A stretch of DNA of 64,000 nucleotides, taken from positions 1,066,259-1,130,258 of the forward strand of contig NW_017265143.1 in the NCBI RefSeq assembly GCF_001638985.1, read 5' to 3'. The notes under the pieces were generated by a model, which was not told the DNA's origin, made no database searches, and worked only from the letters and a program-made list of their open reading frames with translations. Shown here piece by piece: positions 46,207 through 56,948 of this stretch (the first letter of the stretch is position 1; every line of letters starts with the position of its first letter). The translations under genes were made by a program, and so were the position numbers. The stretch is from Phycomyces blakesleeanus NRRL 1555(-). Taxonomy: Eukaryota; Mucoromycota; Mucoromycetes; Mucorales; Phycomycetaceae.

Positions 46207-47945
46207 ATGTACCTCAGCATTCTCTCCCAAGAGACATTGTCATTCGATCCTATCAAGCCTATTATTCTCAGAGGATCAAATACTGAAGATTCGTCATCAA
46301 TCTTTTCCGGCAATGTAGTATTGACATTAACCCGACCAGTAAAGATTGCCTCCATTTCAGTAACCTTAAAGTCCATCTCGAGCACATATTGGCCCGAGGG
46401 TGAGAAAAAAATACATATTTGTGTGTACAAGAGTGGCTTATGTGACAACCTCTCTTTCTTTCTTTCTTTCTTTTTCCCCTCCTTTTTTTGGCAATCCTAT
46501 TATCCTTTTTGTCTGACAGGGATTGGCGCACGTGGAACTCGTTTGACATCTGAGACAGCGCTTTTTGAGCAAAAGTTGCAATTGGTGCCTTCAAAAAATG
46601 AAACCCGGAAAGCCGTTCTCTTAAGTGAAGGCACACACCGATTTTCATTTGCCTTTGTAATTCCGAACGTAAGTTTGTATATATGAATGCGTACTTTTGT
46701 AAAATGTGTAAACGCTAAATATTCTGGTTTTACTAGTCATTTATAGAAACTATAGACGATGTTTATGGACGTGTACGCCATGTGGTGGAGGCCCAGGTGT
46801 CTCGAACGGGTATTCCTATCTTGAATAGTTGGAAGGCTCAACGACCAGTACTTGTGCTTCGATGCTACATGTCCAATTCGCTTCTGGTCAATAATTCGAT
46901 CCAGGATCTATCTCGGACCTTTGAGAAGCACTTGGTTTCAGGTGATATTGAGGTGATGATTGAAGCTGCCGCCTTTTCATCTGGCGATCTCTTTTACATC
47001 CGTGTCATAATTCAGCCTCAGCGCAAGCACACTCGCCTGGAGCATATGGAGGTCAAAGTGACTGAATCTCGACGATATTGTGTGCCAGAGATGAGAGCCT
47101 GGCGAACAAACCAAGACCATATGGAAATGCCATTTGCTGGTGCGACTAGGATATTTAGCAATGGAGAATCTGAAGGAGGAACTGGGGATGATATGGACTC
47201 TTCAGATGAAGTGCGTCAGGCGTTTGAAAAAGATGGAAATGGCATTGACCTCATCGACACTTTTGCCCACCGAATTGCTTTTTCAACTCCTTCCTGCCAA
47301 CAGAACCTTCATCCGACAACCCATTTCAAGGAAATATTGTTCCGACACCACCTGGAAATTAATATCGTAGTTTCCTATCCAGACGACGATGGAATGCCAG
47401 TTCTGAGTCGGGTGAATAGTTCCAGCAGTAACAGAAGTATTCATTCACTCCACAGCTTTCACAGTAATCCCGAACAGACCTCCTCGACCGACCACGCGTC
47501 TGGCCAACAGAACACTACTCAACAGGGGGTTAGCGGAGGCTGGCAAAACGTGTTTTTGAGGTTACGCAAAGCTCGCAATGAAAAGGACGATGTAGTAGAT
47601 GGACGTCGAAGGGAAACCATTATTCTCGAAACTCCCATTACTGTATTCGATTGTCGTTTGAAAGAAGACTATAGTCGGCTGCCATCATACTTTGAGCTGG
47701 GTGTAAAGCCACCGGATATCAACACCATGCTCAAGTCCAAGAATGGACTTGCTTCAAATGATAGTAGTAGTCAGTCAGTGCCACTCAAGGTGGACAGAAC
47801 AAAGACTTACTACTGTCCATGCTACTTTGACTTTTGCCGTCAATTAGAATTAGCATCCCAGTGTCTACATCTCCCATATGACCAGTCCCTGCCTATCCTT
47901 GACAGAGTGCCTTCAAAACCACCACCAGATTATTTGGATATATAA
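46207..47945 (+). CDS. Alpha-arrestin (ART/Rod1-like) adaptor
   Basis: Three exons: 46207-46399, 46520-46668 and 46737-47945, giving 516 aa from the ATG before LSILSQETLSFDPIKPIILR. The N-arrestin sandwich shows FSGNVVLTLTRPVKIASISV, YWPEG and LLSEGTHRFSFAFVIPN; the C-arrestin domain includes YGRVRHVVEAQVSR, ALRC-like VLVLRCYMSNS, and FSSGDLFYIRVIIQPQRKHT. C-terminal PPDY (residues 510-513) and LPSY are ligands for WW domains of Rsp5/NEDD4 ubiquitin ligases, so it probably recruits Rsp5 to membrane cargo. Ser-rich linker residues could be phosphorylation sites. The start is uncertain because the frame is open further upstream. Confidence 0.85.
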
Positions 47946-47966
47946 AAGAAATACGATCTTTATATA

Positions 47967-47997
47967 ATTAGTTAGTTAGTTAGTTAGTTAGTTAGTC

Positions 47998-48050
<53 letters not shown>

Positions 48051-48052
48051 TT
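47967..48052. repeat. (GTTA)n and (TTTA)n microsatellites
   Basis: About seven GTTA units pass directly into about thirteen TTTA units, within 60 bp of the arrestin stop codon. Confidence 0.95.
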
Positions 48053-48533
48053 AATGTTTTCTCTTTATCAATTATACCCTCTCTTTTTGCTTCACTCCCC
48101 CCTTTTTTGCCGTTTCTTTTCTTTTCTTTTTTATAATCTCATTTCTGTGCATATATTCTAGAAGATTGAATATTGAATATTAAATATCAAATATTAAATA
48201 TTAATAAATCATTAATAAACAATTATATATTAAATATTTAAAGAAATTTAAAAAATCTATATTCAAAACTTCCTTACCAACCACCCAAAAAATAACAAAA
48301 TAACAAAATAACAAAATGTGATACGACCAGCCCGGATTCAGGCATTCACAGATACTTAATAAGCTCTCAATTTCCTGTTTATTGTTCATGACAGGGTTTA
48401 ATGTTGGACATGATAGTCTCCAGAAACCACGTTGTCATTTTGGTATGACATGAGTTTTCTCTTTTTCTTCCATGGTACACTATTACAATAATCAAGGAGC
48501 AAGTAGAAATAAGGGCAACAACAAAAAAAAAGT

Positions 48534-48785
48534 TTGTCCAACGATCGCTCTAGACAAGCCCTAGAAAATGATGAAATTGAACAAAATACAAAAGACAAGA
48601 CAGATATATCTGCTTTCTTGGTCTTTGAGATGCGCCGTATTAAACTCACCATTCCGATCGACAAGGTCTCACAAACGCGTCTTACGCCAATCTGTTTAGA
48701 GAACAGGAAAAAGGCACACACACACACACATACACACATATATATATGTGTAATATATATATATATAATAGACTCCCGAATCTAA
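48534..48785 (+). other. Unassigned coding-like segment
   Basis: A plus-strand frame has ordinary amino acid composition for about 60 codons before running into a (CA)n tract (SNDRSRQALENDEIEQ, DISAFLVFEMRRIKL, VSQTRLTPICLENRKK). No ATG begins it and no family was recognised. It could be an exon of a short gene on either strand or a relic. Confidence 0.2.
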
Positions 48786-49989
48786 CAACAGCTCTTGTGT
48801 TTTATTTTGACAATCACTCCGAAGAAGGAGGTCATTTCTAATACATGATAGTTAATGATACTAAATATTGATATTGATATTAATATTAATGATAATGATA
48901 ATATTAATGATAGTAATAAAAGAAACTAATGATTCTAATATAACAATTTAAAGATGTATATATGAAGCAACGTGTGAAAGCATTGGATAACTAAATCTAG
49001 GAAGGGGTTTAGCTTTTACTTTACTTTATTTTATTTTATTTGATTTACTTGAGAGGCCGATGGACCAAAATGTCAGGCCATGTTCTCTACATCACAATAT
49101 AGATGTATATATTTATATATATTCCACAACACAACACGTTGTAGTGTTAATGCGTCTTAGTGAGGGTCTGTGAAACAAGATCTCAGGGTGGAAAGTTCGG
49201 ATAAAGTCGTTTAGTTGAATCAATAGATTACAGTAAATTATATGAATTGTCCTTCGCCAATCACATGCGCCGTGAGTGTCAATATGTATGCTTAATATTT
49301 GGTAAGATACTTTCTCTTTAAAGAAATAAACGGGAAGCTTTATATGTATTGATTTACTTATTTATCCATTATATATCGATACCATTTACTTTTAGTAAGT
49401 AGCTCAAACCCTTTTGTTTAAAACCACCCAAAAAAAATGATCAGCAAGAATACAACAAACCGATCGCCAATGTAGAATACCTGGATCTATGATAAATACA
49501 GTTAAAGATATACACATTACATTTATCCAAAGAAGCTTTAGATTTTACTATTTCAAGTTCTTTCCTGTCTTTTATTTAGGTTTAATTCCTGAGGTTTACT
49601 AGCAGGGTGGTTAAATAAGCGGTCGATATATCGGACACGATATTTTCACTGAAAACTATACTTGATACGGTAACCTGTCAATTAACGCTATGCCACACCC
49701 ACAATCAAATATTCAAAAAGAAATAAAGGTTGATCTTCTCGACTTTATTACTGTTCTACTGTGCTACACAATCCCCCCTTCGTCTCCCCAATATTCTTTT
49801 TATTCCCTACTTTAAAAGTCTCGCCTCTTTGATTCGGTCCATTTGAGGACCATATTGATTACAAAAATTTAATATCATTTATTACTTTATATTTTTTTTT
49901 CTTTTTTTTTTTTTTTAATATTTTTATTTATTTTTTTAAATATTCCTATTGTTGTCTTTTAAGCAACAATACATCAATTAAAATCTTCA

Positions 49990-52216
49990 ATGGCAAACGA
50001 CTCGACACTTATTCCTTTAATGACTCCAACCACGTTTCAGAACGATAATAATAAAAGCCCTCAATCACATCCAGAGCAGCATCTTCCTCTTCAACCAATA
50101 ATGGAACATCAGGTCTTTTCTCGCTCAGTATCTTCTTCATCCATGTCTTCTGGCCCATGCTCCCCGCCACACACCTCGCACCAGAAATCTGACAAGGAAG
50201 AAAAGGCGGCAATTAAGTCTAATGCCGCCGCTGCTGCCCGTAAGCGGATGAGAGCAACCCCAAAACAATTGGAATTATTGGAAAAAACCTTTAGTATCAA
50301 TCCATCACCGAATAACCGGATGCGTGAACAAATGTCAAAAGAACTCGCCATGTCAGAAAGGTCCATTCAGATTTGGTTCCAAAATAGAAGAGCAAAGGTC
50401 AAAAACCAAGCCAAACGATCGACGATACTCCATGAAGAAACCTTACGCATGCAACATTATGCCGCAACAGCTGCAACAGCCGCCTGCCAAGCAGCAGCCT
50501 ACAATAATCAGCAAACACCATCAGATAACCCAGCCGTAACGAACCCTGATATGTACTACTACTACTATTATTATTACTTTAATCAACAGCAACAGCAGCA
50601 ACAGCAACAACAGCAACAGCAATTGCAGCAGCAACAACAACAATTACAGCAGCAGCAGCAACAGCATCAACAAACCCTAATGCATGACATGATGAGTCCT
50701 ACAGACGCTTATGGTTCATTATTGCCAGCTACGTATATGCCTAGCACTACCCCTAATAATACTACTCCAACTACGACTCCAACTACGACTATGAATATGA
50801 ATACTGGATCTGCACCTCCATTTTCTCTTGCCAATATGCCACCACCACCTCCTCCTCCACCCATGCCATCTGGTTTAACCACCAACGTTCTTTCAAACCA
50901 CATTCCTGTTATGTCCAGCTCACTACATAACCAACAACGTCGTCTCCAAGACGCTTCGGGTCGAATGCGAGCATTATCCGCTGGCCCATATCCATACTAT
51001 TTAAGAGAGGCTCACAGACAGCAGCACGATCGACAGGGCCCATATGAGACTAACGCCGATATTGCCGACCGGCGGATGCGTTACTATGCCTCTGCATCTC
51101 CTGCGCTACCACCAAACTGGGCCTCGGAACCTTCTCCGAATGGGTTTGGCCAGCTTTCTCCAGAAGACGCGTCTTTTGTATCTCAAATGCTCCAAAACAC
51201 AATTCAACCTTCCAGTAATAATAGCAATAATAATAATAGTAATAGTAATAATAATAGTAATAATAGTAATAACAGCAATACGATCCATACGACCAATACA
51301 TCAACAGTAAATTATGCAATGCCCTATCCTTCCATGACAACGATCGTCGAAGCACAAACTACAACACCAACAACAACACCAGTATCTACTGCCTATGGTT
51401 ATGCTATGAATTCTACTATGCCTACCTTACCAGAAAATGGATGTGCATGGCCCGCAGATATGCTGTCTCTTTCATCCATGATGTTAAACACAGGTATGTT
51501 TGTCAAACCAATCTATATATTTATTTATTTATATATATAGAATATTGAGCGGCTTTAAAGATAGGCGGATATTAATCATTTAGAAAGAGAAATAAGAATA
51601 ATTAAATTAAATTAAATTAAATTAAAATAAAAATCTATTTTATTCAGAATCGCCACTGGGAACGGAGCATGTCTTATCAGCCGAAACACTGCAGATTGGC
51701 AGTTGGAAGAGAATGCGACTGGGTTCGGAGGACTTGGTCTGTAGTGTAGACCCTAAACGTCAAAAGGTGGTGTGGTGTATATGTGATGGCCAAACACGGT
51801 TCAAACTTGAGTTTGGTACAAATATGGTTCGGAAGATCAGACTTGTGCCGCACCAGGAACAGTTCGGCTGGGCAAGACTGGAGCTCCACCTGATTAAACC
51901 CGAGTCAATTGCCTTTTACATGCAAGGCCCAGCTCGTCACACCTGGACGCAGTGTCGTGATTTTACACAGGATAAGCAAGCTACAGCCATGTCATTGCAT
52001 CTCCTGGAAGGCCCTGCAGTAAAATTGCAGGCTGAATGGAGCCGGATACTACAAGCAGACCCACAGCTACAACACCTCTTGGATCCTGCGACCAAGAGCT
52101 GGCTGTGTGACCCTCGCCACGCTACCACACACGAGGGCAAGCCGCTGGACGGCCAACTTTACGACAAAGAGAAGCAAGCGCTGTTGCTGTTTCAGGCCAT
52201 TGAACCACAAGGATAG
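49990..52216 (+). CDS. Homeodomain transcription factor
   Basis: Two exons, 49990-51493 and 51648-52216, give 690 aa. The homeodomain spans about residues 83-142: RKRMRATPKQLELLEKTF, then NPSPNNRMREQMSKELAM and helix 3 SERSIQIWFQNRRAKVKNQA. The context resembles fungal Pho2/Hoy1-like homeodomain proteins. The middle holds Ala, Tyr (8), Gln and Pro runs and a long Ser/Asn stretch, all typical of activation regions. The C-terminal block (about 500-690), LQIGSWKRMRLGSEDLVCSV and FGWARLELHLIKPESIAFYM, is folded-looking and lies in the second exon; I do not recognise it with certainty, though similar domains accompany fungal homeodomains. It sits 267 bp upstream of alpha-tubulin on the same strand. 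Confidence 0.93.
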
Positions 52217-52482
52217 AGAAGGAGAGGGGGCGAATACACGAGGCGTGATTGCCATTTTTAGATTACTTTATGTTTATGATTGGAGGGCGTAGATTGAATA
52301 GAAAAAAAAAAGTCCAAAAAAAAAATCGTAAAAAATCTAATTTTCCTCCGCTTATAAAACCCACCAAAAATTGCTCTTGTTGTTGTTGTTTTTTCATACC
52401 TGTCGGTGTTCTCCCCTAACTTTGAACTTTCGACTTTACAACCCCCCCTTTACTTAAAAAAAACACACACTTTACATACACC

Positions 52483-53961
52483 ATGCGCGAGATTATCAGC
52501 ATTCACGTTGGCCAGGCCGGTGTCCAGATCGGTAACGCCTGTTGGGAGCTCTACTGCCTTGAGCACGGCATCCAGCCCGATGGTAACATCCCCAAGGAGC
52601 TCGATACTGGAGACAACTCCTTCGATACCTTCTTCAGCGAAACCAGCGGTGGTAAGCACGTCCCTCGTACCGTCATGGTCGATCTTGAGCCCACCGTTGT
52701 TGACGAGGTCCGTACTGGTGCCTACCGTCAGTTGTTCCATCCTGGTAAAGTATTGCAGTGCATGTATTTTTTTTGTGTAGAACAAAAGAAAGATTAAGCT
52801 TTGGTCTATTCTTTTAAATTTCTATTTTTTTTTCAACATTCCTAATCTCATCATCTCATCTCAATCATCTTAGAGCAATTGATCACCGGCAAGGAAGATG
52901 CTGCCAACAACTACGCCCGTGGTCACTACACCGTCGGTAAGGAGTTGGTTGACTCTGTCTTGGACCGCATCCGCAAGTTGGCCGACAACTGTACCGGTCT
53001 CCAGGGCTTCCTCGTCTTCCACTCCTTCGGTGGTGGAACTGGTTCCGGTTTCGGTGCCCTCCTTTTGGAGCGTCTTTCTGTCGACTATGGCAAGAAGTCC
53101 AAGCTCGAGTTCTCTGTCTACCCCGCTCCCCAGGTGTCGACCGCAGTTGTTGAGCCCTACAACTCCATCTTGACCACCCACACCACCCTTGAGCACTCCG
53201 ATGTCTCCTTCATGGTCGATAACGAGGCCATCTACGACATCTGCCGTCGTAACCTCGACATCGAGCGTCCTACCTACTCCAACCTTAACCGTTTGATTGC
53301 CCAGGTCGTCTCTTCCATCACCGCTTCATTGCGTTTCGATGGTTCCCTCAACGTTGATTTGAACGAGTTCCAGACCAACTTGGTCCCTTACCCCCGTATT
53401 CACTTCCCTCTCGTCACCTACGCCCCCATCATCTCTGCTGCCAAGGCCTACCACGAGCAGCTCTCCGTCCAGGAGATCACCAGCGCCTGTTTCGAGCCCA
53501 ACAACCAGATGGTCAAGTGTGACCCTCGTCACGGTAAATACATGGCCTGTTGTTTGTTGTACCGTGGTGATGTTGTCCCCAAGGACACCAACGCCGCCAT
53601 CACCAACATCAAGACCAAGCGCACCATCCAGTTCGTCGACTGGTGTCCCACCGGTTTCAAGGTTGGTATCAACAACCGTGCCCCTGCTGCTGTCCCCGGA
53701 GGTGATCTTGCCACCGTCCAGCGCGCTCTTTGCATGCTTTCCAACACCACTGCCATCGCTGAAGCCTGGGCCCGTCTTGACCACAAGTTCGATCTCATGT
53801 ACGCCAAGCGTGCCTTCGTCCACTGGTATGTCGGTGAGGGTATGGAGGAAGGTGAGTTCTCCGAAGCCCGTGAGGACTTGGCTGCCCTCGAGAAGGATTA
53901 CGAAGAAGTTGGTTCCGACTCTCTTGGTGACTCTGAGATTGAGGAGGCTGAGGAGTACTAA
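52483..53961 (+). CDS. TUB1: Alpha-tubulin
   Basis: Two exons, 52483-52744 and 52874-53961, give 449 aa. It begins [18 protein letters not shown] and has the tubulin GTP loop GGGTGSGFG, the alpha-type catalytic-loop residue E in the [13 protein letters not shown] context, [16 protein letters not shown], and an acidic C-terminal tail ending EEY, so it carries the terminal tyrosine used by detyrosination cycles. Alpha/beta dimers build microtubules of the spindle and cytoplasm. Position 40 is Leu, with Lys at 38, so the Lys40 acetylation site known in animals is not conserved as such. Codon third positions are much richer in C and G than in adjacent genes, as expected for high expression. Antisense open frames (for example 53326-54135) arise from this bias. 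Confidence 0.98.
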
Positions 53962-54208
53962 AAGTTTTCTCCCTTCTTCATCTCTCATTCTGAATAATAA
54001 ACATGTTTTATTGTTGTCTTTAAATAATTCCTCTCTCTCTCTCTCTTTTATTATTGTTGCTGCTGTTGCTTTAAATGCTTTGAGACAAAATGAGTGGAAG
54101 GATTCAATATGAAAGAATCGAATAGGATAAACCAATGCAATAGATAGAGATGCTTATTTATTTATTTTTGAAAAAAATAAGAGGGATGTGTGATGTGGTG
54201 CGTGGATT

Positions 54209-55045
54209 TCACAAGGTGTTATTAAAGCTCCTTATTATACTGTCTACGAGCCGCAGTATATTCTCAGCCTCGGAATTGACCTCTTTGTATTTTAGCTCCA
54301 ATTGTGAAATAAGGCTCTCGTTTCTTTCCTTATTTGCGCTGATCTGTTGATCAGAATATGCGTATGTATGTATTAGTGTGGGAGACACCGAATAAAATAA
54401 AATAAAAAAGCATTACACAATATACGCTTTTTTTGTGTATAGATATAATAGAATAGTACCTTTTGGCTTAATTCATCGTTTGATGTTTGTAAAGGAATGA
54501 GTTCTTTTCTGACTTCCTTTGTGAGTTCTGCAGCTTGCTTGCCTACCAACTCAAGTTGGCCAAACTGAATCTGAACATGCTCGCGTGTCCGTTCCAATTC
54601 GTCTAGGTCCTGTTTTTCTTTGAGCCTCAATGAATCTATCTCACTTACTAGGCGCTTGAAAAGAAAGAAAGGAAAGTAGAGTAAGGTAAGAGAAGCGTGA
54701 GTCATCCAGACTTTCAGTTCATTAAGATAAAGTAAAGTGGAATAAAAGGCTCTTTACATTCTTCTTTGTCCTGAGACTTTTGAGATTAGTATCTTGAATA
54801 ATATACTCTTTATGTGCTGCTTCGGCTGTGTTCTTTTCGGAATCCCATTCTTTCATAAGATCCAAAAGAGTCTCAAGTATCTCCTTGACATCACTGTACT
54901 GGCGCCGGATCTCATTGTAGAAATCTAGTATTCGAACCAAACTCTCAAAAGATTCGGTTGCCTTCTTTTCCAGAACATGCTCTTCTTGGATCTTTTGTTT
55001 CAACTCTTCAATAAGCTTCATTTAATTGTCCAATAATGATAACAG

Positions 55046-55091
<46 letters not shown>

Positions 55092-56408
55092 CAATCAATC
55101 AATCAATCAGTATAATGAGAGCTATAACCTCTTCCCCCTTCACAATCACAAGTTAGCTTACCTTCTCTTCTTCTTTTGGGTTTATTCGAAGCCGAATCTC
55201 CAATTGGGATAGTTCTTCATCGATACTGAGACCTTTGAAAAGTAGCTCTTGCTATATCACCACATATAGTCAATCCTAAATTTGTAGAATGCTTGCATTT
55301 TTTATTATTAAAAAATATAGGTACTTTACCAATGTATCCTTGAGAACATTCTTTTCTTTCTTGATTGCATTGATATTATTTTGTAGTGCTTCGGTGTGCT
55401 GCCTAGCTACAAGTAGTTTCCGTTCATACATTTCATTCTCTTCTTCAATCTGTCTCTTTTCAGGTTCTGCTGCAACGCGTTCCGCACTATATGCGTGTAT
55501 ATTTTTTTAATGAGATGGTTTTATATCTCTTTAAACCAACGACAGGGTACTGCATTCAACGTGTTATCAATAGCTCTTACATAAGTCGGCTTTTTTCTCT
55601 CTGAAGGGCATTTATGTCATCCATTGTTTCGCGTATACGGCTCGAAAATTCTTTCTATATAAGCACTCGTATTCATCAGCTTTGTACTTCATAAATCCAA
55701 TGCTCACTTGTCTAAAGTATTTGTTACATGTTTTGCCACATATGGGTAGAATCTTTCCCAGGATTGGTTTGTAAAGTTCGAATAATTGATTGCTGCACTT
55801 AAGATACGTGCCAGCCGATTAGGATCTGGATGTATAATATCTGAGACGTCAAACTCGTTGAATCTAATGTCTGTCAACAATCTTTTCCTAAAAGAAAAAG
55901 AAAAAGAAATAAAGGAATATAAAAATCCAATAATCGTACAGCAATGTATCTGTCATAGTACGTAACCAAAGCGTACTTACATATACTTTGCTACAACATG
56001 TGTACTAATTACAGATATTCTTAAGTCCTGTGTGTAAATCATTTTAGCGCTATATTACTACTACTACTACTACTACTGTTATTATTATAATAATAATTGC
56101 TATAAAGAACCTAAAAGTCGTACTGGATAATCAAAGCGAGATAATAGCTGATTCAGTTCTTGATCCATTCTTTGGGACCAGCTTGGTCTGAGAATTTGTA
56201 TGATTCCTTTGTAGATCAACACAATGTCTTTGGCTTCGGGATGCGTCAATTGTCTTTTTGTGACATTGAACCCCATGTCCTTAAGGTAAACGCATAAATC
56301 GTTCATCTTGAAGATTGGAAGATCGTATATCGTCGAATCACCATTAAACGATGGTGCCCGAAAACTGGACATGCGCCGATTAATGGACCTTAAAGTTAAT
56401 TCTTCCAT
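54209..56408 (-). CDS. NUF2: Kinetochore protein NUF2
   Basis: Nine exons: 56124-56408 (ATG at 56408), 55981-56027, 55728-55887, 55581-55654, 55330-55486, 55162-55251, 54758-55015, 54460-54654 and 54209-54343; 466 aa. NUF2 pairs with NDC80 in the outer kinetochore microtubule-binding complex. The calponin-homology head reads DLPIFKMNDLCVYLKDMGF, LTHPEAKDIVLIYKGIIQIL, then RFNEFDVSDIIHPDPNRLAR and ILSAAINYSNFTNQSW, matching the family's ADILxPKxxRTxRxLSxIINF block. Residues from about 170 to the end are heptad-rich coiled coil (IEELKQKIQEEHVLEKKATE, YKEVNSEAENILRLVDSIIR). The start is 540 bp from the divergent MSH4. Confidence 0.93.
55047..55091. repeat. (AAT)n microsatellite in a NUF2 intron
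   Basis: About fifteen AAT units lie in the 55016-55161 intron, followed by (AATC)n. Confidence 0.95.
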
Positions 56409-56948
56409 GTATGTTGATCGCTTCTTTATAAGTTTATTTGATATAAATTTCCAGAATTATAAAGGGTGGAAATTGAAAAAAAAATAAAAAAATAAAGATA
56501 TGATGACTTTTTATATATGTATTATTATTTTTCAAGGCAGCTTTATTTGGAGTGAAAGATCGTAACGGACACGCAAAACCATCATTAAACCTCTTAATGA
56601 AACAAAAAAGCATTCGCTAATTCCTTGGAAAAAGGGTTGGTTTATTTGATAAGCATCTTATTTATGTACCAATTAATTTATTTATTCTCAAAGGCTACTT
56701 TAATTTGGTTTTGGAAATTACGCTGCTCGATGTGTAGAATATGGAAGTCTTCCAAAGGTTTGGACAATTACTTGCATATACACACACAAATCTCTCTTGT
56801 ATGCACAGGAAACAAGAGCATATTTATCTGAGCAACATGACTAGTTTGACTGCTTATAGTATTTACGTAAGCATCGGATTAAATAAACCAATGCGTTACC
56901 TGCTTTATTCTACTCTCTTGTAACAAACCAGCAACAATAACAACAAGC
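56409..56948. promoter_or_regulatory. Intergenic promoter region between NUF2 and MSH4
   Basis: 540 bp between divergent starts, AT-rich. Short open frames at 56625-56923 are without motifs. No specific binding site was identified. Confidence 0.55.

Larger units (their letters stand above)
47946..49989. other. Intergenic region between arrestin and homeobox genes
   Basis: (GTTA)n at 47967-47995 and (TTTA)n at 48000-48052 lie just after the arrestin stop. At about 48534-48705 a plus frame reads ALENDEIEQNTKDKTDISAF and RRIKLTIPIDKVSQTRLTPI; the minus strand also shows splice-like signals (AAACAG and GTGAGT) around VRRVCETLSIGM. A small gene here is possible but could not be resolved. The last 400 bp is a T-rich promoter for the homeobox gene. 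Confidence 0.5.

Noticed and set aside
53326..54135. A 269-aa antisense open frame over alpha-tubulin
   Set aside because: Arises from the GC-rich third codon positions of the tubulin gene; no splice signals or protein motifs.
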